Source: Parerythrobacter_A sp963838735 (lineage in GTDB: Bacteria; Pseudomonadota; Alphaproteobacteria; Sphingomonadales; Sphingomonadaceae). Taken from it: a stretch of 64,000 nucleotides of DNA. Every line of letters begins with the position of its first letter. Positions within the stretch are counted from its first letter, which is position 1. Below the pieces are notes generated by a model, which saw only the letters and a list, made by a program, of their open reading frames with translations, did no database searches and had not been told where the DNA came from. The stretch lies in assembly GCA_963838735.1 (NCBI GenBank), contig CAWISG010000001.1, positions 62,001 to 126,000 of the forward strand. Reading direction: 5' to 3'. Positions 18,419 through 30,963 of this stretch are shown in pieces. Position numbers and translations under genes: made by a program.

Positions 18419-19021
18419 ATGGTCGATTGGCGCTCCAAGACATTGATGTCGGACCTGTTCCGCAAATACACGCCGACGCGCGAGGGGTTGGCGCGTAACC
18501 GCTTTCTTGCGCCTATCGCCCACCGCTTCCTGACGCCCGAACTGTGGCGCTTCACCCGGCGCAGTGTTCCGCGCGGCGTGGCGCTGGGCCTGTTTTCCGC
18601 CTTTATCGTGCCGCTGGGGCAGATTTTCCTTGCCGCTTTCCTTGCGCTTCCGGCGCGGGCGAATGTGCCGCTGGCGGTGTTGGTCACGTTCATCACCAAC
18701 CCTTTTTCCTACCCGTTCTGGCTGATCGTGGCGAACCGCGTAGGTAGTTTCGTGCTCAAGGTGGACAGCTTTGCCGGAAATATGGCGAACGAGGAACTGC
18801 GGTCGGGCCGTTGGGCATGGGTGATCGAGGCGTTCGAGGTGGCCGGCGTAACCACCTTCGGGTTAGTGGTGCTAGCGATTGTCAGCGCAGCGGTGGGGTA
18901 TGTCGTATCGGGCTTCGTCTGGCGGCAAATGGTCTCGCGGCGGCGCAAGAAGCGGTTGCGGCGGATGACGGTGCGGCTGGATGCGCGGCTGCGCAGGAAG
19001 AAGCAGGAGCTGTCGGAATAG
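18419..19021 (+). CDS. DUF2062 membrane protein
   Basis: 200 residues from ATG 18419 (AGGGA upstream; a GTG at 18395 is an alternative). Three hydrophobic segments: about 50-80 (GVALGLFSAFIVPLGQIFL), 85-110 (NVPLAVLVTFITNPFSYPFW) and 150-175. The NPFSYPFW motif is typical of DUF2062. The C-terminus is very basic (RRRKKRLRRM) and probably cytoplasmic. Function unknown. Its TAG overlaps by one base the GTG proposed as the start of the histidine kinase, suggesting coupled translation. Confidence 0.8.
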   Translation: MVDWRSKTLMSDLFRKYTPTREGLARNRFLAPIAHRFLTPELWRFTRRSVPRGVALGLFSAFIVPLGQIFLAAFLALPARANVPLAVLVTFITNPFSYPFWLIVANRVGSFVLKVDSFAGNMANEELRSGRWAWVIEAFEVAGVTTFGLVVLAIVSAAVGYVVSGFVWRQMVSRRRKKRLRRMTVRLDARLRRKKQELSE

Positions 19022-21633
19022 TGGCCAGCATTTCGAGAACTGGCTTGTCCAAAACGGGCGTTGGTGATCCGGCAGAGACCGGTCTAATGCTGGAACCGGA
19101 AGGCACGGGCGGCGCATCTTATGCGCTGATCGGTGCAGTCGTGCTTGCCTTCCTGGCAACCTGCGCCGCGCTGTGGTGGCTGTCAGGCGATGTCGTGCTG
19201 GTCGCGGTGTATGCAGGCGGGCTCGCGGTGCTGTGCGGTGCGGGATATGCGGCGACGCGGGGGCGCTCGGTGGCGCGGCGCAGCGAGCTTGCACCACCGG
19301 ATTGGTCGGTTACGGTCGCTGCCATCGAACGCGACGGCGTGGCGGTCGCGATTACCGACCGCGCCAACCGGCTGGTTTGCGCGAACACGACCTATGTGGA
19401 CTGGTTCGGCACCGGCGCTGCGCCGCCCGCGCTGCCGATCTCGCGCACCGCGCAGGAAGAGCTGGCGCGCGTTACGCGGGCGGCTTGGCGCGATGGCGCT
19501 GCGCAGAGCGCGGTGCTGGATGCAACAGATGGCGAGTTTCGTTGGACCGCTACCGCCGCGCGGGCCGGACGGGGCGAGGATTATCTCGTATGGCGCGTTT
19601 CGGCGGAGGCGCAAACCGATCTGTCGGCAGAGCTGGCGCGGCTGGTCGGTGGCGTGTTCGGGCTGGAACTGTCGCGCGCCGGTATCGAAAGCGCGCTGGT
19701 CAGCGGCGACGGCACGATCCGCGCTGCCGCTGCCGGTTTCGCCGAACGCGCGACCGGCGATGCGACCGCGACGCTGGCGGGACAAGCCTTCGTCGAACAA
19801 CTGCGCAGCGACGAGCGTGAGCGCATCTACTTCGCACGCGAGGGCCGCAAGGGTACGCCGCAAACGCTGTTGCAAGTGGCGCTAGGCGAACAGGTAGGGG
19901 GCGAACAGGTAGGGGGCGACCAGCATGATGCCGCTGCGCAGCCCGCTTCGTTGATGTTGCTGTTCGAAAACGGTATCGGCATCGGTGCCGGCGTCAGCGA
20001 TGTGGCGGGCAAGGCAGCAACGTCGCAGCTGGAGGCTCTGCTGGGCGCATTGCCGTTGGGCCTCGCCATGACCGATCGCGATGGTCGCTTCCTGTTCGGC
20101 AACGATGCCTTCCGCCGCGCCGTCGGGTTGGCCGATGGCGAGAGCGAGCGCGCCGCGCCGATGCCATCCTATCCCGGCGATCTGGTAGTGCGCGAAGACA
20201 AGGGTGCGCTCGCCGATGCGGTGCGCCGCTTCGCGCGCGGTGCCCCGTCCAGCAACGATATGGCGGTGCGGCTGAAGCACAATCCGGACGATCCCGTATC
20301 GCTCGGCCTTGCCGGGGTGCGCGGGCTGGGCGATGCAGCCGTATTGCTCAGCCTGGCGGACAATTCGGAGGAGACCCGCCTCAAGCGCGAGGTCGCGCAG
20401 GCGACCAAGATGCAGGCGGTGGGCCAGCTGGCGGGCGGTGTCGCACACGATTTCAACAATGTGCTGACCGCGATCATCGGCTATTGCGACCTCATGCTGC
20501 TGCGCCATATGCCCGGCGACAGCGATTACGACGACATCCAGCAAATCCGCGCGAATTCCAACCGCGCGGCAAGCCTGACGCGGCACCTGCTCGCCTTCAG
20601 CCGCCAGCAGACGCTGCAACCGCGCGTCATTCAGCTGCCCGACGTGGTCAGCGAAGTCAGCCAGTTGCTCAAACGGCTGCTGGGCGAGACCATCGAATTG
20701 AAAGTGCGGCACGACCGCAACCTGGGTCCGGTGCGCGCGGATCCCAGCCAGCTCGAACAGGTCATCGTCAACCTGGCCGTCAATGCGCGCGATGCCATCA
20801 TGGCGAACGCGCAGGCGAAGGCCGTTATCGGGCGTGGCGGGCGCACCACGGGCGGACGCGGAACCCTGACGCTCGCTACGCGCCGCATTGCCGCGCGCGA
20901 TGTGCGCTCGATGGGGTCCGACATCGTGCCGGTGGGCGATTATACCGTGCTGGTGGTGCAGGACACCGGCGGCGGCATTCCGGCGGATGTGCTGGGCAAG
21001 ATCTTCGAACCGTTCTTCACCACCAAGGAGGCAGGGCGCGCCGGGTCGTTGGGCGGAACCGGTCTGGGCCTGTCCACCGTCTATGGCATCGTCAAGCAAT
21101 CGGGCGGCTATATCTTCGCCGACAATGTGCCGGGGCCGGGCGGCACAATAGAAGGCGCGCGCTTCACGCTCTACCTGCCGGTCCATACCGCGACCGAGGC
21201 GGAGGAAACAAACCCGACGCCCACTCCTGCCGCCACCAGCGAATGGTCCGGCGGTGCGCGCATTCTCTTGGTGGAGGACGAGGACATGGTCCGCGCCGTT
21301 GCCGACCGCGCGCTGGGCCGGGCGGGGCACACCATGACGCTGGCGAGCGATGGCGAGGAAGGCCTGGCCCTGCTGAAGGCGGCGCACGAAGCGGGCGAGG
21401 CATTCGACCTGATCGTGTCCGACGTGGTGATGCCCGGCATGGACGGCCCCGCGATGGTAAAAGCCATCCGCGTGATCGCGCCCGATCTGCCGGTATTGTT
21501 CATGTCTGGCTATGCCGAAGCGCAGCTGCGGCGCGACATCGACGTGCCGGGGATGCATTTTATCGCCAAGCCATTCAGCGTTCAGGAAATCTCCGACAGG
21601 GTGGCGGGCATACTGAATACACCGAAGACATAA
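19021..21633 (+). CDS. cckA: hybrid sensor histidine kinase/response regulator CckA
   Basis: 870 residues from GTG 19021 (AGGAG about 11 bases upstream); ATG 19087 is an alternative. Two membrane helices near 35-80, PAS-like regions about 90-420, then the HisKA H-box QLAGGVAHDFNNVLTAI, HATPase motifs NLAVNARDAI, DTGGGIPADV, FEPFFTTKEAG and GGTGLGLSTVYGIV, and a receiver domain with LLVEDEDMV, the phospho-acceptor in DLIVSDVVMPGMDG and FIAKPF. This is the CckA architecture, which feeds phosphate through ChpT to CtrA and CpdR in alphaproteobacterial cell-cycle control. A CpdR candidate lies at 35 kb. A 15-base tandem repeat interrupts the PAS region. Confidence 0.88.
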   Translation: MASISRTGLSKTGVGDPAETGLMLEPEGTGGASYALIGAVVLAFLATCAALWWLSGDVVLVAVYAGGLAVLCGAGYAATRGRSVARRSELAPPDWSVTVAAIERDGVAVAITDRANRLVCANTTYVDWFGTGAAPPALPISRTAQEELARVTRAAWRDGAAQSAVLDATDGEFRWTATAARAGRGEDYLVWRVSAEAQTDLSAELARLVGGVFGLELSRAGIESALVSGDGTIRAAAAGFAERATGDATATLAGQAFVEQLRSDERERIYFAREGRKGTPQTLLQVALGEQVGGEQVGGDQHDAAAQPASLMLLFENGIGIGAGVSDVAGKAATSQLEALLGALPLGLAMTDRDGRFLFGNDAFRRAVGLADGESERAAPMPSYPGDLVVREDKGALADAVRRFARGAPSSNDMAVRLKHNPDDPVSLGLAGVRGLGDAAVLLSLADNSEETRLKREVAQATKMQAVGQLAGGVAHDFNNVLTAIIGYCDLMLLRHMPGDSDYDDIQQIRANSNRAASLTRHLLAFSRQQTLQPRVIQLPDVVSEVSQLLKRLLGETIELKVRHDRNLGPVRADPSQLEQVIVNLAVNARDAIMANAQAKAVIGRGGRTTGGRGTLTLATRRIAARDVRSMGSDIVPVGDYTVLVVQDTGGGIPADVLGKIFEPFFTTKEAGRAGSLGGTGLGLSTVYGIVKQSGGYIFADNVPGPGGTIEGARFTLYLPVHTATEAEETNPTPTPAATSEWSGGARILLVEDEDMVRAVADRALGRAGHTMTLASDGEEGLALLKAAHEAGEAFDLIVSDVVMPGMDGPAMVKAIRVIAPDLPVLFMSGYAEAQLRRDIDVPGMHFIAKPFSVQEISDRVAGILNTPKT
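19885..19923 (+). repeat. 15-base tandem repeat in cckA
   Basis: GGCGAACAGGTAGGG occurs twice perfectly (19885-19899, 19900-19914), with a partial, diverged third unit to 19923. It encodes GEQVGGEQVGGDQ between the PAS-like regions. The unit is a multiple of three, so copy-number change would alter only linker length. Confidence 0.85.
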
Positions 21634-21650
21634 AGCGGGGGAGCTGCACT

Positions 21651-23184
21651 ATGATACGGCACACGATTATGGCGGGCGCTGCGGGCGCGGCTCTGATGGC
21701 GACGGTTGCAATCGCGCAGGATGCCAGCGAACCGCTCGGCGCATCGGCGCAGGGCGATGTCGCGGTCTCGATCTACCAGAACGGACAGGCGCTGGTGCAG
21801 GATGTGCGCCGCCTCGACATCGAACGCGGCCGCAGCCAGATCCAGTTTCCCGATGTCAGTGCGCGCATCCGCCCCGAAACGCTCAGCTTCGCCGCGCCAG
21901 ACACCGCCATCGTCGAACAGAATTTCGATTTCGACCTGCTTACGCCGACCAAGATGATGGAAAAGTCCATCGGCCGCACTGTTACCCTGTTGCGCACCAA
22001 TCCCGCCACCGGCGCGGAAACGCGCGAGCGGGCCACCGTGCTAAGCACGGCAGGTGGCGTAGTGCTGCGGATCGGCGACCGCATCGAGGTACTGCGCGAT
22101 GACGGCCTGCCCGTCCGCGTTATCTTCGACGAGGTGCCGCCCAACCTGCGCGCGCGCCCGACGCTGAGCGTGAATGTCGAAAGCACGCGCGGCGGCACGC
22201 GCCCCGTGTCCATCCGCTATCTCACAGCCGGCTTGGGGTGGAGCGCGGATTATGTCGCCCTGTATGACGAGGCGTCGGACGCTATCGACATGCAGGGCTG
22301 GGTCACGCTGACCAACCAGACCGGCACCACCTTCAACCGGGCGCAGACGCTGCTGGTGGCGGGCAATCCCAATGCGGGAACCTATGCAGGGCCGAACAAC
22401 GGTTCACGTCGCATTTCGCGCGGGCAGGTGCGCAGCGCAAACGGCAATCTCCTGCGTCCCGGCACCGAGACGGCGGACCGCGAAAGCGTCGGGGAGTTCT
22501 ACCTGTATCCGCTCGCTGAACGCACCACCATCGCCAACGCGCAGACCAAGCAGGTCAGCTTCCTCGACGTGCAGGGTGTCGCCGCACGCAAGACTTACAC
22601 CCGCACCGTCGGCTGGCTGTCCAATGACGGACAGCCGGTGAACTGCGGCCAGCGAAATCGCTTTCAGTTCCAGCCGCGATGGGGGGCTGGGCGATGCGCT
22701 TCCCGCCGGCACGGTGCGCTTCTATCAGAAGGATGCGCAGGGTACGCCGCAATTTATCGGCGAGAACGGCATCGGCCACACCCCGATGGGCAGCGAGCTA
22801 TCTCTGAAAACCGGCGATGCGTTCGACGTCTTCACGCAAGCTGCAGTGGAGAAACGCGAGCGCCTGTCCGCGCAGGAATGGGAGCGCACCGCGCGCTACA
22901 CCGTGTTCGAGGATGGCGAGGAAGTGCGCCGGATCGAGGCGGAACGGCCGGTCACTTACTGGCAGACCACGATGCGCTACACGCTGACCAATGCGAAAAG
23001 CACGCCCGTTTCCATCGACCTGACGCAGGCCGGGCTCGATCGTGGCTGGTGGAGCCGCGACTTTCGTATCGTGGCCGAAGACCTGCCGGGCGAACAGGAC
23101 AATGCCGACCGGCGCAGCTGGGTAGTGCCGGTGCCCGCCAACGGCACGCGCGAGTTCCGGGTCACATACGCCACGCGGTACTGA
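21651..23184 (+). CDS. DUF4139 secreted protein, first copy, with a frameshift
   Basis: About 510 residues when joined. ATG 21651 starts a signal peptide (MIRHTIMAGAAGAALMATVA, cleavage near IAQD). Conserved parts include VAVSIYQNGQALVQDVRRLD, LLTPTKMMEKSIGRTVTLL, TAGLGWSADYVALYDE and FYLYPLAERTTIANAQTKQV. The frame shifts near 22646-22649 (GCGGCC for GCGCC would restore ASEIAFSSSRDGGLGD) and the rest (TVRFYQKDAQGTPQ to TREFRVTYATRY) is in the next frame. DUF4139 proteins are periplasmic or surface beta-rich proteins of unknown function. The long open frame bridging this gene and the next copy is an artefact of the indel. Confidence 0.8.
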
Positions 23185-23192
23185 GCGGAGCG

Positions 23193-24857
23193 GTGACCCG
23201 TCGGCTTACTTTCCTGACCGGCATATCGCTAGCGGCGCTGTGCGTGCCCGCTACGGCGCAGACGGAACCGCGCGCTGCGATAGATGCAAGCGCGCCGCAA
23301 TCGGTTGCCGTCACCATCTATCGCGACCCCGATCGCGCACCCGATGCCGAGATGCGTCGCACCCTGCCGCGCGGCTTTGCCATGATATCGGAAACGCGCA
23401 CCGTCACCCTGCCGCCGGGTCGCTCGACTTTGCGGTTCGAGGGCGTGGCGGAGGGCATGATCGCAGTCAGCGCCATTGTCACCGGCCTGCCCGGTGGTAC
23501 GATAGAAAAGAACCGCAATGCCGACCTTCTCAGCCCCGCCGCGCTGCTCGACGGCACGTTGGGCAATCGCGTACGGATCACGCGCAGCAACCCCGCCACC
23601 GGTGAAGCGGAAAGCGAACGCGCCGTGGTCCGCACCCGTGCCGATGGCGGCATCGTGTTGCAGACCGAGGCGGGTTACGAGGCGGTACGCTGTTCGGGTT
23701 TGCCGGAAGGGTTGAGTTACGACCGCGTGCCCGAAGGACTGAGTGCGAAGCCGGTGTTCTCCATCGACACCCGCGATGATGCAGGCGGCACCTACACCGT
23801 CACGCTGACTTACCTTGCCTGGGGCTTCGACTGGCGCGCGCACTACGTCGCCTATCTGGGCGAACGCGCGCAAGACGGCACCGTGCGCTACGATCTGGAA
23901 AGCTGGCTGACGCTGCTCAACGACAACGCCCAGAGCTTTCCCGATGCGGAATTGCTGGTGGTGGCGGGCGCATTGAATGTCGAAACCGATTTCGAGAAGT
24001 TGTCGGACCCGCCGCAGGCCGCGCCGCTCCGCATCACCTGCTTCCCCATCGGCAGCACGGCGGCGGGGTCGCGGATCGAACGTTATGACAATCTGGCGGG
24101 CGCGCCCCCACCACCGCCATCTGTACCGATGATGATGGCAGATGCGATGCAGGAGAGTATCGTCGTCACCGGGTCGCGCGTGAGCCGGGCGAAAGTCGCC
24201 ATGCAGGCGGGTGAGGAAGATCTCGGCGACCTCAAACTCTACCGCGTACCCGAACCCGTAACCGTTGCCGCGCAAAGCCTCAAGCAGGTGGCATTCCTGC
24301 AAAAGGAAAATGTCCGCGGGCGGTTCGCGCATTTGGTCGAGTGTGATGCCTACACATATACTCCCGACTGGAGCAGGGCGGTATTGGACCCGACGCAAAT
24401 GATACTGGAAACGGTCAATGAAACACGCAGCGGACTTGGCGTCGCGCTGCCAAGCGGCGGGATTAGCGTGTTCGAACGGGTGTCGGATATGGAGCGGTTC
24501 GGCCCACTGCTGTTCGCCGATGACGGCCTGCGCGATTATGCGGTCTCGCAGGATGTCGAGATTGCGGTTGGCGACGCGAGCCGCGTCCGCGCGCTATGCA
24601 CTTCGCGCGAAGAGAAGGCTCAAGAGGCGCTGCGAGCAGGCACCCGGGCCGCAATGCGCGTGCAGGTTGTCAACAGCTCCATGCGCGATGCCCCGATGCG
24701 CGTCAGGCTCGGTCCGGCGGGCGCGTGGCGCTACCGTACGCGTGGTATGAAGCAACGCATCAAAGACGGTATGGAAGTGATCGAGTTCACCGTTCGTGCA
24801 GGGCAGACCCGCACCGTGGACTGGTCAATCCGCAGCGTTGCCGACGCTGACGAATAG
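23193..24857 (+). CDS. DUF4139 secreted protein, second copy
   Basis: 554 residues from GTG 23193, 8 bases after the first copy. Signal peptide ends near PATAQ. Paralogue of the first copy: DLLSPAALLDGTLGNRVRIT parallels LLTPTKMMEKSIGRTVTLL, and LAWGFDWRAHYVAY parallels the LGWSADYVALY region. It differs by an inserted proline tract (APPPPPSVPMMM) and MQESIVVTGSRVSRAKV, a stretch like the N-terminal plug segment of sphingomonad TonB-dependent receptors. Ends FTVRAGQTRTVDWSIRSV. Function unknown; the two copies are presumably co-transcribed. Confidence 0.78.
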   Translation: MTRRLTFLTGISLAALCVPATAQTEPRAAIDASAPQSVAVTIYRDPDRAPDAEMRRTLPRGFAMISETRTVTLPPGRSTLRFEGVAEGMIAVSAIVTGLPGGTIEKNRNADLLSPAALLDGTLGNRVRITRSNPATGEAESERAVVRTRADGGIVLQTEAGYEAVRCSGLPEGLSYDRVPEGLSAKPVFSIDTRDDAGGTYTVTLTYLAWGFDWRAHYVAYLGERAQDGTVRYDLESWLTLLNDNAQSFPDAELLVVAGALNVETDFEKLSDPPQAAPLRITCFPIGSTAAGSRIERYDNLAGAPPPPPSVPMMMADAMQESIVVTGSRVSRAKVAMQAGEEDLGDLKLYRVPEPVTVAAQSLKQVAFLQKENVRGRFAHLVECDAYTYTPDWSRAVLDPTQMILETVNETRSGLGVALPSGGISVFERVSDMERFGPLLFADDGLRDYAVSQDVEIAVGDASRVRALCTSREEKAQEALRAGTRAAMRVQVVNSSMRDAPMRVRLGPAGAWRYRTRGMKQRIKDGMEVIEFTVRAGQTRTVDWSIRSVADADE

Positions 24858-24876
24858 CAAACTCAACATTATTTTT

Positions 24877-24891
24877 GTTCCACTCTTGTTC
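24877..24891 (+). promoter_or_regulatory. LexA (SOS) box upstream of recA
   Basis: GTTC-CACTCTT-GTTC, an exact match to the alphaproteobacterial LexA operator GTTC-N7-GTTC, 78 bases before the recA start. It predicts LexA repression of recA and induction by DNA damage. Confidence 0.88.
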
Positions 24892-24968
24892 TTGCGGAAC
24901 AAACCCGATACATGATGTGGCAGTTGAAGACCGGGGCACCCGCTCTGGCCATCTGATGGAGGTCATGT

Positions 24969-26030
24969 ATGTCGGCTAAACTCAAGCTGGTAGAAGGTAA
25001 GGAACCAAACGTGGACCGTCAGAAGGCACTGGACGCGGCGCTGTCGCAGATCGACCGCGCATTCGGCAAAGGCTCGGCGATGAAGCTGGGCAGCCGCGAG
25101 GCGATGAATATCGAGGCGATCTCGACCGGCTCGCTTGGGCTAGATATCGCGCTCGGCATCGGCGGCCTGCCCAAGGGGCGCGTGATCGAGGTGTACGGTC
25201 CGGAAAGCTCGGGCAAGACCACGCTGGCGCTACATGTGATTGCAGAGGCGCAGAAGAACGGCGGCACCGCTGCCTTTATCGACGCCGAACATGCACTTGA
25301 CCCCGTTTATGCCAAGAAGCTGGGTGTGGATGTGGACGAGTTGATCGTGTCGCAGCCCGATACGGGCGAGCAGGCGCTGGAAATTACCGATACGCTGGTC
25401 CGCTCCAACGCCGTCGATGTGCTGGTGGTCGATTCGGTAGCGGCGCTGGTGCCGCGTGCGGAAATCGAAGGCGAGATGGGCGATAGCCATGTCGGCTTGC
25501 AGGCGCGCCTTATGTCGCAATCGCTGCGCAAGCTAACGGGTTCGATCAACCGGTCGAAATGCATGGTGATCTTTATCAACCAGCTCCGCATGAAAATCGG
25601 CGTGATGTACGGCAACCCCGAAACCACGACGGGCGGTAATGCACTCAAGTTCTATGCCTCGGTCCGCCTAGACATTCGCCGCACCGGCCAGATCAAGGAC
25701 CGGGACGAGATCATCGGCAACTCCACGCGCGTGAAAGTAGTCAAGAACAAGGTCGCGCCGCCGTTCAAGCAGGTCGAATTCGACATCATGTATGGCGAGG
25801 GAATCTCCAAGATCGGCGAGATTCTAGACCTGGGCGTCAAGGCCGGCATCGTGGAAAAATCGGGTTCCTGGTTCTCCTACGACAGCGTCCGCATCGGGCA
25901 GGGTCGCGAAAACTCGAAGCAGTTCCTGAAAGACAATCCAGAGATGTGTGCCACGTTGGAGGCCTCTATCCGGGGCAAAACCGACGAGGTCGCCGAAGAG
26001 ATGATGACCGGTCCTGACGCGGAGGACTGA
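24969..26030 (+). CDS. recA: recombinase A
   Basis: 353 residues from ATG 24969 (GGAGG at 24958-24962). Forms filaments on single-stranded DNA for homologous recombination and stimulates LexA self-cleavage. Visible: the Walker A loop GPESSGKTTLALH, the Walker B strand VLVVDSVAALVP, the DNA-binding loop and INQLRMKIGVMYGNPETTTG, and a typical acidic C-terminus (MMTGPDAED). Preceded by a LexA box and followed by a strong terminator, then alaS, the usual order in sphingomonads. Confidence 0.98.
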   Translation: MSAKLKLVEGKEPNVDRQKALDAALSQIDRAFGKGSAMKLGSREAMNIEAISTGSLGLDIALGIGGLPKGRVIEVYGPESSGKTTLALHVIAEAQKNGGTAAFIDAEHALDPVYAKKLGVDVDELIVSQPDTGEQALEITDTLVRSNAVDVLVVDSVAALVPRAEIEGEMGDSHVGLQARLMSQSLRKLTGSINRSKCMVIFINQLRMKIGVMYGNPETTTGGNALKFYASVRLDIRRTGQIKDRDEIIGNSTRVKVVKNKVAPPFKQVEFDIMYGEGISKIGEILDLGVKAGIVEKSGSWFSYDSVRIGQGRENSKQFLKDNPEMCATLEASIRGKTDEVAEEMMTGPDAED

Positions 26031-26084
26031 CGCTCGCACTCTTCAAGGGGGCGGTGTGCTATTTGCTGCCTCGAACCAGAAGTG

Positions 26085-26121
26085 AAAACCGGCGCGCGTC
26101 CTTTGGCACGCGCCGGTTTTT
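26085..26121 (+). terminator. rho-independent terminator after recA
   Basis: AAAACCGGCGCG (26085-26096) pairs perfectly with CGCGCCGGTTTT (26109-26120) around a 12-base loop, followed by T. The stem lies 54 bases after the recA stop. Confidence 0.85.
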
Positions 26122-26223
26122 CGCGGTTTTGCCAGGCTGGTTCAGGGAACCGGCGATGCCCCTTCCGGCACATGTTTCGTCAACCTGCTTGTCGCGCCAC
26201 GGTCGCGGCCCTAATTCGCTGCC

Positions 26224-28885
<2,662 letters not shown>

Positions 28886-28897
28886 CCCGGGTGCAAA

Positions 28898-29080
28898 TCA
28901 AGCGGGCGGCGTCTGTTTTGTCTGGCCGCTGCTGCCTGCCGGAACATCGTTGCCGCCGGTATCCCCGGACTGCTCGCGTCCACGCGACGTGTCGCCGGCA
29001 TTGCTTACCGGATCGGTCACGTTTGCGGGCTTGAACTTCTCGGCATTCGGCGTTGGCTTTGTGGGGTCGGGATTGGTCAT
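28898..29080 (-). CDS. 60-residue hydrophilic disordered protein
   Basis: Starts at ATG 29080 with AAGGAG 8 bases upstream, an excellent ribosome site, inside a longer open frame that overlaps the antiporter gene. The product MTNPDPTKPTPNAEKFKPAN continues rich in Pro, Gly, Asp, Ser and Thr, without hydrophobic segments or cysteines, so it is probably unstructured. Family unknown. Tail to tail with alaS (12 bases) and 64 bases downstream of the antiporter in the same direction. Confidence 0.55.
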   Translation of the reverse strand: MTNPDPTKPTPNAEKFKPANVTDPVSNAGDTSRGREQSGDTGGNDVPAGSSGQTKQTPPA

Positions 29081-29144
29081 GGTTTCGTCTCCTTGTTGCC
29101 TGACCAACGGCCTTCTGGACGAAGAGGTCCGGACCGTGCTCGAT

Positions 29145-30906
29145 TTACCCCGGTTTTTCCGCCGAAGTGGTGCGCAGCTTGGGAGTATAATCCAGCGCCC
29201 CGTCTTTCTCGATCTGCGCACGATATTCGTCGCGCTTTTCATGAATAGAGGCGATGACCGGCCCCATCGCCACGCCGATATCGACCAGCACCGCTTCCGA
29301 TAATTGAAGCGAGCTTTCCAGCGTTTCCGGCACGGCATGGCTGGCCCCGGCGCGATACAGTTCGGCGGCGTGTATACCGTCACGCGCGCGGGCGACGATC
29401 AGCAGGCCGGGATGCTCCTTGCGCAGTTTTCGCACCAGCCGTTCGGCCAGTACCGGCTCGTCCATCGTCAGGACCACGGCGGGCGCGTCGGCCACGCCGA
29501 GTCGCGCCATTGCCTCGCCCCGACCTGCATCACCGAAGGTGGCGCGAAACCCGTGGCGCTTGGCTTGTTCGATCAGGTCCGCATTGGCATCTATCGCGAT
29601 GTAGGGCTTGTCATGCGCTTTCAACATTTGCGCGACCAAGCGACCAACCCGGCCCGCGCCGACGATAATGACCGGATGCTCGCCATCTTGCGGCGCGTCG
29701 ATGATGGGAGTGGGTTCGACCTGCCGCGCAATCATCCGGCCCAACCGCGCCAATAGAGGCGTAACGGTCAGCCCGATGGCAGTAACGATCTGCCAGAACT
29801 GCACTGTACCCGGCTGGATCAGCAAGCGCCGCACCCGCCGCCGACATGACGATCAGCGTGGTCTCGGACGGGCTGGCCATCAGGATGCCGGTTTCCGCCG
29901 CCGTGCTGCGCCGTGCGCCCATCAGTCGCAGCAACATGCCGGTGACAAGCGCCTTGAACACCAGCACCAGCACCACCGCCACTGCGATGGCAGCAAAATT
30001 ATCGCGGATGGTGAGCAGGTCGATGCTCATGCCGACGGTGATCAGGAAGATGCCGAGCGCCAGCCCCTTGAACGGCTCCATGATGCTTTCGACTTCGCCG
30101 TGATACTCGGTCTCTGCGATCAGCAGGCCTGCGATCAGCGCGCCGACGATGGGCGACAGGCCGACAGCAGCGGTCGCCAGGCTGGCGGCGATGACGACGA
30201 GCAGGCTGGCGGCGAGGAACAGTTCGGGGCTTTTCGTGCGAGCAGCCTGCGCGAACAGACGGGGCAGGGCGATACGGCCCAGTATCATCATCACCGCCAC
30301 CACGATGCCGCCCTGTATGAGCGTATCGACCAGCCCCTCCCAGCCGCCCTCCGCCGATGGTCCCATCGCACCCAGCACGAAGATGATCGGCACGATCATG
30401 ATGTCTTCGAAGAGCAGCATGCTCAGGGCCGCGCGCCCGACCGGCGAGGTGGTACCGGCAATCGGCAGCACGATGGCGGTGGAGGAGAAGGCAAGTGCAA
30501 AGCCCAGCGCCAGCGCGCCGGTCCAGTACTGGCCCAGCATCGAAAGCGCCGCAGCCGCAATGGAACCGATGATGAGCAGTTCCAGCGCGCCGAGGCCGAA
30601 GACCAGCTTGCGCATCTGCCACAACCGCTTGAACGACAGCTCCAGCCCGATGGTGAACAGCAGCAGGATGATGCCGAATTCGGCGTAAGGCGCGAGCGCC
30701 TCTGGATCGGTTATGGTGACGTGTTGCAGCCAGGGGTGGTCGTACACCAGCTTGCCAAGGCCGTAGGGCCCCACGAGGATACCGATGAGGATGAACCCGA
30801 TGACCGGGGTGATGCGGAACCGGGCAAACAGCGGGATGACGATCCCGGCGGATCCCAGGATTACCAGCGCATCGCTGAAGGATGCCGTATCGAGTTCTGC
30901 CGCCAT
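29145..30906 (-). CDS. KefB-type cation:proton antiporter with TrkA-N domain, with a frameshift
   Basis: About 586 residues when joined. N-terminal part (ATG 30906): about 12 membrane helices of the CPA2 exchanger family, with GFILIGILVGPYGLG, FGIILLLFTIGLELSF and LGFALAFSSTAIVLPI. C-terminal part: the TrkA-N Rossmann domain, VIIVGAGRVGRLVAQML, that binds NAD(H) and regulates K+/H+ flux. The frames join near 29824 where an extra A (T on the coding strand) spoils GAALLIQPGTVQFWQIVTA. KefB-like systems protect against electrophiles by acidifying the cytoplasm; specificity here is unproven. Confidence 0.88.
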
Positions 30907-30963
30907 GCGAGCGGGTTAGAGCGGCGCTCGCGTCAAGTCACGCAGGTTTGCGCGCGGGCAGCG

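Noticed and set aside
20484..24857. A single open frame of 1457 codons spanning the end of cckA, both DUF4139 genes
   Set aside because: Its first part is an off-frame reading of cckA, and its centre is off-frame after the indel near 22647. Only 21651 to about 22647 and 23193-24857 are real parts.
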